A stretch of DNA of 64,000 nt, taken from positions 32,151-96,150 of the forward strand of contig VHBO01000004.1 in assembly GCA_016871895.1 (NCBI GenBank), given 5' to 3'. Numbering within the stretch: position 1 is the first letter of the stretch; the number at the start of each line of letters is the position of its first letter. Shown piece after piece: positions 47,498 to 56,213 of this stretch. The notes under the pieces are model-generated. The model worked only from the letters and a program-made list of their open reading frames with translations, was not told the origin of the DNA and made no database searches. This DNA is from Gemmatimonadota bacterium (GTDB lineage Bacteria > Gemmatimonadota > Gemmatimonadetes > Gemmatimonadales > Gemmatimonadaceae). The translations under genes and the position numbers were made by a program.

Positions 47498-49423
47498 ATG
47501 ACCACCTCTCAAACGTCACGGCCGCCATCGGCCGCACCGCTCGGCGCCTCCGCTCCGACCGCGGCGCGGACGGCCGCGTGGACGGCGCTCCGCCGCGCGG
47601 CGCCGCGCACCGCCCTCGCCGCGCTGTTGCTCTCGTCGGCCGCGTGCGCCGGCGACGGAGGGGCCGCACCGACCCCGACGGTTCGCGTCACCCTCGCCCC
47701 CACCCTCGACACCATCATGCTCGGCGACAGCGTGCGCTTCACCGCCGAGCTTCGCGCGAGTGATGGCGCGTCGACCGCCGGTACGACGGTGATCTGGCGG
47801 TCGACCAACCCCACGGCCGCGACGGTGGACGCGACCGGATTGGTGCGGGGCCTCTCGGCCGGGGGCAGCGCGATCATCGCGGTCGCGACGGGCGGCGCGG
47901 CGGACACGGCCGGCGTCGTGGTGGTCGCCCCGCCACCGCCCCTCCCATCGATCCGCCTCTCCGAACTCCACTACGACAACGTCGGGACCGACGTGAACGA
48001 GGCGGTCGAGGTGGAGGGCCCTGCGGGCACCGATCTCGCCGGCTGGACGGTCGTGCTGTACAACGGAAATGGAGGCGTCCCCTATGATACGCTCGAGCTC
48101 ACCGGTGTCCTGACGGACCAGTGCGGCGGCCGCGGCACCGCGTGGACGTGGGCGCTCGGGCTGCAGAACGGTGCCCCCGACGGGCTCGCACTGGTGAATC
48201 CGCGCGACTCCGTCGTCGAGTTCCTCACGTACGAAGGGACGTTCACCGCGACCGCCGGCGTGGCGCAGGGGGTGACCCCGGTCGCGATCCCACTCGGGCA
48301 GGAGCCCGCTCCCGCGATCGGGCAGAGCCTCCATCGCGACGCCACTGGCACGTGGAGCCTTCGCCCGGCCAACTTCGGCTACTGCTATGGCGTCACCCCG
48401 CCGACGCAGAACATCGTGAGCTTCACCGGGCGGACGAACGCCGATCCGGCGCTGCCCGCGGGGTTCGAGGACCAACTCTTCGCCACACTCCGCTCGGGCA
48501 CCACCGGCGATGTCCTCACGACGACGTGGACCTGGGCATCGGACACCCCGCTACTCGCGACGGTGGACGCGCGCGGGGTCGTGCGTGCCGTCGCGGCCGG
48601 CACCGCGATCATCCGGGCGACGGCAGCCGACGGCACGACGAGCACCTACCCCGTCCGGACGCGCATGGCGACGTCGGGGACCACCCCCGCCTACGCAGGA
48701 AACACGGAGTTCGGCGACCCCTCGGATGGCGATGCAACAGACGAGGTGATCATCCGCCGCGCGGAATACACCACGTCCTTCGACGTCGCGCGCGGGATCC
48801 CGAACTGGGTGAGCTATGCCCTCGATCTCTCGCACCTCGGGACGGAGGATCGGTGTGACTGCTACACCTACGACCCCGAGCTGCCGATCGCGGGGCGCTT
48901 TACCACGGCGGACTACACGGGTGCTGGGACCGCCGCGGGGTATGGGATCGACCGCGGGCACCTCGCCCGCTCCGCCGATCGGACCGGCGGGGCGCTCGAC
49001 AACGCCCGCACCTTCTACTTCTCGAACATCATCCCGCAGGCCGCCGACAACAACCAGGGACCGTGGGCCGCGCTCGAGACGTATCTCTCCGACCTTGCGA
49101 TCCTGAGTGGCAAGGAGATCTACATCATCGCCGGGGCCTCAGGATCCAAGGGGACGGTGAAAGGCGAAGGGCGCCTCACGATCCCGTCGACCGTCTGGAA
49201 GGTCGCGCTGATCCTCCCGCGAGATGCCGGACTCGCGAGCGTGACGAGTGCGGCCGACGTGCAGGTCGTAGCGGTGGTGATGCCGAACGACGCCGGGATC
49301 CGCACGACCCCCTGGCAGTCGTTCCGCACGACGATCGATGCGGTGGAGGCGCTCAGTGGTCGGGACCTGCTCCGGCTCCTGCCGGACGCGATCGAAGCCG
49401 AACTCGAGGCGCGCGTGCCCTGA
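47498..49423 (+). CDS. Lipoprotein with BIG2, lamin-tail and DNA/RNA non-specific endonuclease domains
   Basis: The 641-residue protein has a long N-region and lipobox (LLLSSAACAG). A BIG2 Ig-like domain (about 60-140, WRSTNPTAATVDATGLV) is followed by a lamin-tail-like domain (about 148-285, IRLSELHYDNVGTDVNEAVEV, DLAGWTVVLYNG) and a second BIG2 (about 310-385). The C-terminal NUC1 nuclease (about 395-641) has the catalytic DRGHLARSADR (His488), then FYFSNIIPQAADNNQGPWAALE. It should cut extracellular DNA or RNA while held on the membrane, for nutrient use or defence. No immunity gene is adjacent. ATG 47498 follows a leaderless-type promoter; the frame is open 2.2 kb upstream only as a shadow of the protease gene. 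Confidence 0.9.
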   Translation: MTTSQTSRPPSAAPLGASAPTAARTAAWTALRRAAPRTALAALLLSSAACAGDGGAAPTPTVRVTLAPTLDTIMLGDSVRFTAELRASDGASTAGTTVIWRSTNPTAATVDATGLVRGLSAGGSAIIAVATGGAADTAGVVVVAPPPPLPSIRLSELHYDNVGTDVNEAVEVEGPAGTDLAGWTVVLYNGNGGVPYDTLELTGVLTDQCGGRGTAWTWALGLQNGAPDGLALVNPRDSVVEFLTYEGTFTATAGVAQGVTPVAIPLGQEPAPAIGQSLHRDATGTWSLRPANFGYCYGVTPPTQNIVSFTGRTNADPALPAGFEDQLFATLRSGTTGDVLTTTWTWASDTPLLATVDARGVVRAVAAGTAIIRATAADGTTSTYPVRTRMATSGTTPAYAGNTEFGDPSDGDATDEVIIRRAEYTTSFDVARGIPNWVSYALDLSHLGTEDRCDCYTYDPELPIAGRFTTADYTGAGTAAGYGIDRGHLARSADRTGGALDNARTFYFSNIIPQAADNNQGPWAALETYLSDLAILSGKEIYIIAGASGSKGTVKGEGRLTIPSTVWKVALILPRDAGLASVTSAADVQVVAVVMPNDAGIRTTPWQSFRTTIDAVEALSGRDLLRLLPDAIEAELEARVP

Positions 49424-49484
49424 ACGCACGAGGCCCCCGCGTGCACGGGCCTCGCCCGTCGCGCGCGGGGGCCTCGTGCGTTCA
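49421..49484. terminator. Perfect 21-bp bidirectional terminator containing both stop codons
   Basis: Arms 49421-49441 and 49464-49484 are exact reverse complements. The left arm begins with the TGA of the nuclease gene and the right arm ends with the reverse-strand TGA of the Rieske gene. The 22-nt loop holds an inner hairpin, ACGGGC-ctc-GCCCGT. Confidence 0.88.
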
Positions 49485-49985
49485 GCCGATCGTCAGGGTC
49501 CCGGCGGTGGCGTTGAATGACGTGTTCAACTCCGTCAGTCCGGTCGGAGCAGGCCCACCCGTGACACTCCCGGTGGCGGAGAACGTCGCCCCGTGGTTCG
49601 GACAGCGGAACCCGTTGCCCTCGACGTTGACCGTCGTGCCCTGATGGGGACAGACGAGGCTGAACGCCCGGTACGTCGTGGCGCTGACACGAAGCACGGC
49701 GGTCGGCGTCCCGGAGCCGCTGTCTACCCGTGCGATGCCACCATCCGTGCGGAGCGGAACGAAGTTCGCGACCGTGACCACGAGGGGGCCTCCACCCCCA
49801 CCGCCGCCACCACCGCCACCACCGCCGCCCGGCGGATCATCGTCGTCGAGGCCCCCGACATTGCCATCACCGCACGCCGCGAGCACGCCGAGCACCGACG
49901 CGGCGAGCGCCGTCGAGAGGAAGCGGCGACGCTCGGTGTCGACACCACGGTCGTGCAGTGGGCAGGAGGCGGTGCAGTCTGTCAT
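49482..49985 (-). CDS. Rieske [2Fe-2S] lipoprotein with Tat signal and poly-Gly linker
   Basis: The 167-residue protein has a Tat-type signal (ERRRFLSTALAASVLG) ending in the lipobox LAAC (Cys38). An acidic linker and 14 consecutive Gly (53-66) lead to a Rieske domain. The cluster ligands are Cys112 and His114 (CPHQG) and Cys128 and His131 (CPNHG). The disulfide-forming cysteines of bc1-type Rieske proteins are absent, so a modest redox potential or a small soluble-type domain is expected. Seven nt upstream is a four-histidine membrane protein, its likely redox partner. The stop codon forms part of the shared terminator stem. Confidence 0.88.
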   Translation of the reverse strand: MTDCTASCPLHDRGVDTERRRFLSTALAASVLGVLAACGDGNVGGLDDDDPPGGGGGGGGGGGGGGPLVVTVANFVPLRTDGGIARVDSGSGTPTAVLRVSATTYRAFSLVCPHQGTTVNVEGNGFRCPNHGATFSATGSVTGGPAPTGLTELNTSFNATAGTLTIG

Positions 49986-49992
49986 CAGGACC

Positions 49993-50661
49993 TCAGCGGA
50001 AGATGTCGAGCATGGAGGCGTAGCCTATTGTGGCCACGCCGATGGACGCGAGTGCGACACTGCGATGCGTCTGCCGGCGTGCGAGCGACTCCTCGGCATC
50101 GTCCGCGAGGAGGCCCGTCGCGGTGAAGCCCGCGTCCGCGGCGAGCATCATCACCGCGTGGAAGACCTTGCGCCCACGATCCTGCGGGTCGTTCCGGCCC
50201 TCCCAGAGATTCCAGACGCCCGTCACGGTGTTGACAGCGAAGAGCCCGGCGACCGCGCCGGCGGCCACACCGTGCCCCTCACGCGCCCACTCCGGGGCCG
50301 CCGAGCTCTTGTCGAAGAGCTCACGACCGGCGAGGTACTGGAAGGCGAAGAGCGGCAGCATCGCGTAACTCCCCCAGCGATGCACATCGAGCCGGGTGTA
50401 GTAGGCCGCGCTGTACTCGAAGGCGGAATCCGCCGGCGCCGGCAACCCCGATGCCCCGGCTCCACCGACGATCGACGGCAGGGCCACGGGCGCCGGCATA
50501 GTGAACCGGGCGGTCAGGATCGGACCCGCTGGCACGGTGGTGGGGACCGTCGCCGACTCCGCGACGACACCCGAGCGATCTGCCGACCCCGAGGGCGGCT
50601 CGGCATTCGGTGCGCCGGCGACAGCGTGCGAGGCCAGCAACGCGAGCGTGACGACGTCCAT
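49993..50661 (-). CDS. Four-helix membrane protein with one His per helix (possible di-haem cytochrome b)
   Basis: The 222-residue protein has an N-terminal hydrophobic segment, a Pro/Ala-rich spacer (to about 85), then four hydrophobic helices at about 95-112, 130-150, 168-186 and 199-217. Each helix opens with a His: His94 (VHRWG), His130 (EGHGV), His168 (VFHAV) and His199 (THRSV). Since helices alternate direction, His94/His168 and His130/His199 fall on opposite membrane faces, the pairing needed for two b-type haems as in cytochrome b561/b6. I know no named family for it. It is 7 nt upstream of the Rieske gene. Haem binding is inference from geometry. Confidence 0.75.
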   Translation of the reverse strand: MDVVTLALLASHAVAGAPNAEPPSGSADRSGVVAESATVPTTVPAGPILTARFTMPAPVALPSIVGGAGASGLPAPADSAFEYSAAYYTRLDVHRWGSYAMLPLFAFQYLAGRELFDKSSAAPEWAREGHGVAAGAVAGLFAVNTVTGVWNLWEGRNDPQDRGRKVFHAVMMLAADAGFTATGLLADDAEESLARRQTHRSVALASIGVATIGYASMLDIFR

Positions 50662-50760
50662 CCGACGACTCCGACACAGAGGGGGGCGCCCGGGCGGATC
50701 GCCGCGGACCTCGTGAAACGTTATCCTCTGTGAAACCCCTCCACCACCGCGGAAGGTTCC

Positions 50761-51912
50761 ATGCCTCTTCGTTCGCACCGCCCCCTGCTCGGCGCGCTGC
50801 TGCTCGCCGCCGTCGGCATCCCTGCCGCCCTGACCGCGCAGGACGACCCGGCACTCGTCGCGCGCGCGCGCGGCATCCACGAGCGCGTGCTCACCCTCGA
50901 TACCCACGTCGACATCAACCCGGCGTTCTTCCGGCGTGATACGGTCAACTACGTGACCGGCGTGCCCCGGAATCAGGTCGATCTGCCGAAGATGGAGGCG
51001 GGCGGCCTCGATGTGGCCTTCCTCATCGTCTATGTGGGCCAGGCCCGCACGATCGACTCGGCCTCGATGGCGGCGGCATACGACGCGGCGATGGAGAAGT
51101 TCGCCGCGATCCACCGGCTCACCGACACCCTCGCGCCGGCGCGCGTCGGACTGGCGCGCACCGCCGCCGAGGCCCGTGCCATCGCCGCGAGCGGTCGGAA
51201 GGTGGTCTTCATCGGGATCGAGAACGGCTTCCCGGTCGGTACCGACCTGGGTCGCATCAAGCAGTTCGCCGACCTCGGCGGGCGATATCTCTCTCTTGCG
51301 CACAACGGGCACAGCCAGCTCTCCGACTCCAACACCGGCGAGCGCGACGGCGTCTGGCTCCACAACGGCCTCAGTCCGCTCGGTCGTCAGGCGGTCACGG
51401 AACTCAATCGCCATGGTGTGATGATCGACATCTCGCACCCGAGCAAGGCCAGCATGATGCAAACCATCGCGCTCACCAAGGCCCCGATCATCGCGTCGCA
51501 CTCGGGGGTGCGGGCGCTCTGCAACCACAGCCGGAACCTCGACGACGAGCAGCTCCGCGCGATGGGGCGGAACGGTGGCGTCGTCCAGCTGGTGGCGTTC
51601 AGCAGCTACGTGAAGTGCGGGCCGACCCCCGACGGCAGTCGGCCCGTCGCGACGGTACAGGACTTCGTCGACCACATCGACTACGCCGTGAAGTTGATCG
51701 GGATCGACCACGTCGGCATCAGCTCCGACTTCGACGGTGGCGGTGGCGTGGAGGGGTGGCGCAACGCCAGCGAGACCTTCAACGTGACGCTCGAGCTCGT
51801 CCGCCGCGACTACACCGAGGCGCAGATCGCCAAGATCTGGAGCGGCAACCTCCTCCGCGTCCTCGACGAGGTCCAACAGGTGAGCGCACGACTCCAACGC
51901 CAGACCCGGTGA
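50761..51912 (+). CDS. Secreted membrane-dipeptidase family (M19) peptidase, second copy
   Basis: The 383-residue protein has a signal peptide (about 1-27, ending ALTAQ) and M19 ligands DTHVD (His49, Asp51), FIGIENGF (bridging Glu), IDISHPS, ASHSGVRALCNHSRN and SSDFDGGGG. It is only distantly similar to the copy at 28.1 kb (EN instead of EGGH around the bridging Glu), so a different dipeptide preference is likely. GGAAGG lies just before ATG 50761, with TATCCT at 50722-50727 as a possible -10. A small DUF2177 membrane protein follows 4 nt after the stop. Confidence 0.92.
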   Translation: MPLRSHRPLLGALLLAAVGIPAALTAQDDPALVARARGIHERVLTLDTHVDINPAFFRRDTVNYVTGVPRNQVDLPKMEAGGLDVAFLIVYVGQARTIDSASMAAAYDAAMEKFAAIHRLTDTLAPARVGLARTAAEARAIAASGRKVVFIGIENGFPVGTDLGRIKQFADLGGRYLSLAHNGHSQLSDSNTGERDGVWLHNGLSPLGRQAVTELNRHGVMIDISHPSKASMMQTIALTKAPIIASHSGVRALCNHSRNLDDEQLRAMGRNGGVVQLVAFSSYVKCGPTPDGSRPVATVQDFVDHIDYAVKLIGIDHVGISSDFDGGGGVEGWRNASETFNVTLELVRRDYTEAQIAKIWSGNLLRVLDEVQQVSARLQRQTR

Positions 51913-51916
51913 CCCG

Positions 51917-52309
51917 ATGACCTACCTCACGATCTACCTCGCAAGCCTCGGCGCCTTCTTCGCCCTCGACCTCCTCTGGCTCGGCGTCGTCGCCAAGGGG
52001 TTCTACCAGGCACAGCTCGGCCACCTGATGCGCCCCGATGTGCAGTGGCCCGCGGCCCTGCTCTTCTACCTGATCTACGTCGCGGCGATCGTCATCCTCT
52101 GCGTCCTCCCCGCGGCGGAGAAGCAGTCGATGGGACGCGCACTCGCGCTCGGCGCGGTCTTCGGGCTCGCCGCCTACGCGGCGTTCGATCTCACGAGCCT
52201 CGCGCTGCTGAAGGACTTCCCGATCAAGGCTGTCGTCGTCGACCTCACTTGGGGGACGGTGCTCACCGCCTGCGTGAGCGCGGCAGGGTACTGGGTGGCG
52301 CGGCGCTGA
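51917..52309 (+). CDS. DUF2177 family membrane protein
   Basis: The 130-residue protein has four hydrophobic helices and the DUF2177 phrases LASLGAFFALDLLWLGVVAKGFYQAQLGHLM, FYLIYVAAIVILCVLP, GAVFGLAAYAAFDLTSLALLKDFP and VDLTWGTVLTACVS. DUF2177 has no assigned activity. It sits 4 nt after the M19 dipeptidase, probably in one operon, and converges on paaZ with only a 10-bp gap. Confidence 0.9.
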   Translation: MTYLTIYLASLGAFFALDLLWLGVVAKGFYQAQLGHLMRPDVQWPAALLFYLIYVAAIVILCVLPAAEKQSMGRALALGAVFGLAAYAAFDLTSLALLKDFPIKAVVVDLTWGTVLTACVSAAGYWVARR

Positions 52310-52319
52310 CCCGTCGTGG

Positions 52320-54359
52320 TCAGCGCTTCACCAGCGTGAGGATCGAGTAGAGCGCCACCGACTCATCGTGCTGGTTCCGCACGTCCACATCCCACTCGAC
52401 CACGCCCTGCGGGATGCCGTCGACCGGCGTGTCCTTCGCGGTCTTCTGCTTCACGGTGAGCCGGACGCGGATGGTATCGCCCGGATAGACGGGCTTCGTG
52501 AATCGGAGCCGCTCGAGCCCGTAGTTGGCGAGCACCGGGCCGAGGGCGGGATCGACGAACAACCCAGCCGCCGCCGAGACGATGAAATACCCGTGAGCGA
52601 CGCGGCCCGTGAAGACCCCGTGTGCGCGGGCCTCGGCATCGTCCATATGCGCGTAGAAGGTGTCGCCGCTCAGCCGCGCGAACGCCTCGATGTCCTCGAG
52701 CGTGATGATTCGGGTGCCGGTGACGAGCGTGTCGCCGACCTCCAGTTCGTCGAAGGTGCGGCGGAAGGGATGCGGCCCCTCCGTGCGCTGGGCCGCCCCG
52801 GCGCTCCACTCGCGGGTGATCGCGGTGAGCATCGTCGGGCTCCCCTGCACCGCGGTCCGCTGGAGGTAGTGAAGCACGCCGCGCGCGCCCCCCATCTCCT
52901 CACCGCCACCGGCGCGCCCGGGGCCGCCGTGCACGAGGTTCGGGAGCGGGGAGCCGTGGCCGGTGCTTTCACCGGCGCTCGTCCGGTCGAGCACGAGCAA
53001 CCGGCCGTGGTACGGCGCGACGCCGAGCACTACCTGCCGTGCGACGGCCGCATCGGCAGTGACGATGGAGCCACAGAGCGACCCGCGGCCGCGCTTCGCG
53101 AGGACGATGGCCTCGTCGAGCGAGCCGTACGGCATCACCGTGTTCACGGGGCCGAAGGCCTCAATGTCGTGCGGTGCATCGTGCGTGAGGGGACGGTCGC
53201 AGACCATCAGCAGCGGCGTGAAGAAGGCCCCCTTCTCACGGTCCGCGCCCACCACCAGCACCTCGTCGGCACCGAAGACCACCTGCCCGGCCTCGCGCAG
53301 TCTGGACGCCGCAGCGCCCACATCTCGCACCTGACCTCGGCTCGCGAGCGGGCCCATCCGGACCCCCTCGACCGCCGGGTCACCGACGGTCGTCTTGGCG
53401 AGCCGCGCGCGGAGCGCGTCGACGACCGCGTCCTCCAGTCCCGCGGGCACGAGCGTCCGACGCACCGCGGTGCACTTCTGCCCCGCCTTCGTCGTCATCT
53501 CCCGTACGACCTCCTTGATGAAGAGGTCGAACTCGGGCGTGCCTGGGATGGCGTCGGGACCGAGGATGGAGCAGTTGAGCGAGTCCGCCTCCATGTTGAA
53601 GCGGACCGCGTGCCGCACCACCGCCGGACTCTCCTTCAGCGCCTGGCCCGTGGCCGCGCTCCCGGTGAACGCCACGGCATCCTGTTCCTCGACGTGACTG
53701 AGCAGGTCCCCCGCGCTCCCGCAGATGAGCTGCAGGGAGCCCTTCGGGAACACATCCGCCGCAATGATCTCGCGGAACATCAGCTCAGTTAGGTAGCTCG
53801 TTGACGTCGCGGGCTTCACGATGCACGGCACCCCGGCGAGCAGCGCGGGCGCGAGCTTTTCGAGCATTCCCCAGCACGGGAAATTGAAGGCGTTGATGTG
53901 GATCGCGACGCCCTCGAGCGGCACGCAGATGTGTCGTCCCGCGAACGTACCCGCCTTGCCGAGCAGTTCCTGCGGCCCCTCGACGTGGAAGGTCTCGTTG
54001 GGGAATTCGCGGCGCCCGCGGCTCGCGTACGCGAAGAAGGTCCCGATCCCGCCCTCGATGTCGACCCAGCTGTCCGACCGCGTCGCGCCGGTGGCGCCGG
54101 AGAGCGCGTAGAATGCCTCCTTCCGCTCCATCAGGTGCTTCGCGACGGCCTTCAGCATCGCGGCACGCTGGTGGAAGGTGAGCGCGCGGAGCGCTGGGCC
54201 ACCGACGGCGCGGGCGTACCGCACCATCGCCTGGAAGTCGAGGCCGCCACTCGATGTCTCGGCGACGGGCTCACCGGTGACAGCGTGCAGGAGCGTGGTC
54301 TGGCTCCCGGTTCCGGCGACCCATTCACCGAGGGCGAAGTTCTGCAGACGGGCGGTCAT
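52320..54359 (-). CDS. paaZ: PaaZ bifunctional ring-opening enzyme: MaoC hydratase plus aldehyde dehydrogenase
   Basis: The 679-residue protein carries an ALDH domain (about 1-520; catalytic Cys296 in AGQKCTAVRR) and a C-terminal MaoC R-hydratase domain (about 535-670; FARLSGDTFYAHMD with the catalytic Asp/His). The MaoC part hydrolyses oxepin-CoA and the ALDH oxidises the resulting semialdehyde with NADP. Family phrases GRVAHGYFIVSAAAGLFV and GPVLANYGLERLRF are clear. Both active sites look intact, so no separate ring-opening enzyme is needed. It overlaps paaY by 4 nt and is last in paaGHIJYZ. Confidence 0.96.
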   Translation of the reverse strand: MTARLQNFALGEWVAGTGSQTTLLHAVTGEPVAETSSGGLDFQAMVRYARAVGGPALRALTFHQRAAMLKAVAKHLMERKEAFYALSGATGATRSDSWVDIEGGIGTFFAYASRGRREFPNETFHVEGPQELLGKAGTFAGRHICVPLEGVAIHINAFNFPCWGMLEKLAPALLAGVPCIVKPATSTSYLTELMFREIIAADVFPKGSLQLICGSAGDLLSHVEEQDAVAFTGSAATGQALKESPAVVRHAVRFNMEADSLNCSILGPDAIPGTPEFDLFIKEVVREMTTKAGQKCTAVRRTLVPAGLEDAVVDALRARLAKTTVGDPAVEGVRMGPLASRGQVRDVGAAASRLREAGQVVFGADEVLVVGADREKGAFFTPLLMVCDRPLTHDAPHDIEAFGPVNTVMPYGSLDEAIVLAKRGRGSLCGSIVTADAAVARQVVLGVAPYHGRLLVLDRTSAGESTGHGSPLPNLVHGGPGRAGGGEEMGGARGVLHYLQRTAVQGSPTMLTAITREWSAGAAQRTEGPHPFRRTFDELEVGDTLVTGTRIITLEDIEAFARLSGDTFYAHMDDAEARAHGVFTGRVAHGYFIVSAAAGLFVDPALGPVLANYGLERLRFTKPVYPGDTIRVRLTVKQKTAKDTPVDGIPQGVVEWDVDVRNQHDESVALYSILTLVKR

Positions 54360-54985
54360 GCGTGGTCGTCCTTCCCGGAATCAGTGGCGTTGGCGCGCTT
54401 GATGTCGTGCCACGCGCGCAGGATGGCGGGCTGCGTCGGTCGGTCGGCGGGCACCTCGCGGAGTGGCTCCGTCGGCTCCCACCCCGCGCGCATCGCGGCG
54501 GGGAGGCGCTGATACAGACCAGTCCCCTCCGTCTTCCACGCGAGCATCTCGTCGGAGACCTCCTTTACGATGCGCGCGGGATTCCCGACGGCAACACTGC
54601 GCGGCGGAATCACCATCTTCGCCGGCACGAAGGTCAGGGCGCCGACGATGCTCCCGGCGCCCACCTCCGCTTCGTCCATAATCACCGCGTTCATCCCGAC
54701 GAGCGCGTTGGCGCCAATGCGAGCGCCGTGCACGACGGCGCCGTGCCCGATGTGCGCCCCCGCCTCGAGGACCATTGTCACGCCCGGGAACATATGAAGC
54801 GTGCAGTTCTCCTGAACGTTGCAACCGTCCTCGATCACAATCCCGCCCCAATCGCCGCGGATCGCCGCCCCGGGCCCGACGTAGACATCGCGCCCGATAA
54901 TGACATTGCCCGTCACCGCGGCCTGCGGGTGGACGAAGGCACTCTCGTGCACCACCGGGACGAATCCCTCGAAGGCGTAGATCAC
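54356..54985 (-). CDS. paaY: PaaY, hexapeptide-repeat thioesterase / gamma-carbonic-anhydrase-like
   Basis: The 209-residue left-handed beta-helix protein has hexapeptide repeats from about 20 to 150 and the three metal His positions typical of gamma-CA-like proteins (NCTLHMF, GAHIGHGAVVHGARIG). PaaY removes toxic CoA adducts in phenylacetate breakdown. The start is GTG 54985, 4 nt after paaJ; the in-frame sequence upstream is a shadow of paaJ. The 3' end overlaps paaZ (ATGA). Confidence 0.92.
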   Translation of the reverse strand: MIYAFEGFVPVVHESAFVHPQAAVTGNVIIGRDVYVGPGAAIRGDWGGIVIEDGCNVQENCTLHMFPGVTMVLEAGAHIGHGAVVHGARIGANALVGMNAVIMDEAEVGAGSIVGALTFVPAKMVIPPRSVAVGNPARIVKEVSDEMLAWKTEGTGLYQRLPAAMRAGWEPTEPLREVPADRPTQPAILRAWHDIKRANATDSGKDDHA

Positions 54986-54989
54986 CGAC

Positions 54990-56213
54990 TCAGGCTCGCT
55001 CGAGGATCGTCGCGTACCCCTGCCCGACGCCGATGCACATCGTGCAGAGCGCATATCGCCCGCCGCGGCGCGTCAGCTCCCGCGCGGCGGTGAGCGCGAG
55101 GCGGGCACCGCTCATCCCGAGCGGGTGTCCGAGCGCGATGGCGCCGCCGTTCGGGTTCACGCGCGGGTCGTCATCGGCGACGCCGAGCTCGCGGAGGCAG
55201 GCGAGCCCCTGCGCCGCGAAGGCCTCGTTGAGTTCGATCACGTCTATCTGGTCGAGCGTGAGCCCTGCCCGATCCAGCACAAGCCGCGTGGCGGGGACCG
55301 GGCCCATCCCCATGATCCGCGGCTCGACCCCCGCCGCCGCGCTCGCAACGATCCGTGCGAGCGGCGTCAGACCGTGCGCGGCGAGCGCCTCCTCTGACGC
55401 GATGAGCAGCGCCGCGGCGCCATCGTTGAGCCCCGACGAGTTTCCCGCCGTCACGCTTCCCTGTCCGTCCGTCCGGAACGCTGGCTTGAGCTTCCCAAGC
55501 GTCTCGAGCGACGTCTCGGGCCGGAGGAATTCATCGTCGCGCACGGTGACAGGCGCACCCTTCTTCTGCGGTACCTCGACCGCGACGATCTCCTCCGCGT
55601 GCCAGCCAGCCGCGCGCGCGGCAGCGGCCTTCTGCTGGGAACGCAGAGCGAACGCGTCCTGATCGGCCCGCGTCACACCGTACCGCGTGGCGACGTGCTC
55701 GGCGGTCTCCCCCATCGAATCGGTGCCGTGCGCCGCCTTCATCGCGGGGTTCACGAAACGCCACCCGAGGCTCGTGTCGAAGAGCTGCACGTCGCGGGCG
55801 AAGGGGGTCGCGCCCTTGGAGAGGACGTACGGCGCGCGCGTCATACTCTCGACCCCGCCGGCGACATACAGATCGCCCTCGCCACTCCGGATCGCCCGCG
55901 CGGCGTTCGCGACCGCACTGAGCCCCGACGCACAGAGCCGGTTCACCGTCTCCCCGGGCACCGTGATCGGCAGGCCGGCGAGGAGGAGCGCCATCCGCGC
56001 GACGTTGCGGTTGTCCTCCCCCGCCTGGTTGGCGCATCCGAGGATCACATCCGCGATCGCCGACGGATCGAGCCCGGAATGCCGCGCGAGGAGCGCGCGG
56101 ATTGCGTGCGCGGCGAGGTCGTCGGCGCGGACGTCACGCAACGCGCCGCCGAGGTTGCCGATCGGCGTGCGGACGCCGTCAACGAGGAAGGCCTGCGTCA
56201 TACCCTTCGTCAT
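54990..56213 (-). CDS. paaJ: PaaJ/PcaF-type beta-ketoadipyl-CoA thiolase
   Basis: The 407-residue thiolase has the nucleophile Cys94 in NRLCASGLSAV, NSSGLNDGAAALLI, NEAFAAQGLACLRELG, GGAIALGHPLGMSGARL and the second Cys in CTMCIGVGQG. In this operon it should cleave both 3-oxo-5,6-dehydrosuberyl-CoA and beta-ketoadipyl-CoA to acetyl-CoA and succinyl-CoA. ATG 56213 overlaps paaI (ATGA); a second ATG 12 nt downstream is possible. Confidence 0.94.
   Translation of the reverse strand: MTKGMTQAFLVDGVRTPIGNLGGALRDVRADDLAAHAIRALLARHSGLDPSAIADVILGCANQAGEDNRNVARMALLLAGLPITVPGETVNRLCASGLSAVANAARAIRSGEGDLYVAGGVESMTRAPYVLSKGATPFARDVQLFDTSLGWRFVNPAMKAAHGTDSMGETAEHVATRYGVTRADQDAFALRSQQKAAAARAAGWHAEEIVAVEVPQKKGAPVTVRDDEFLRPETSLETLGKLKPAFRTDGQGSVTAGNSSGLNDGAAALLIASEEALAAHGLTPLARIVASAAAGVEPRIMGMGPVPATRLVLDRAGLTLDQIDVIELNEAFAAQGLACLRELGVADDDPRVNPNGGAIALGHPLGMSGARLALTAARELTRRGGRYALCTMCIGVGQGYATILERA

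Noticed and set aside
50662..51897. Minus-strand open frame upstream of the four-helix membrane protein
   Set aside because: It runs antisense through the M19 dipeptidase and has a shadow-like Arg/Asp/Val composition. The membrane protein starts at 50661.
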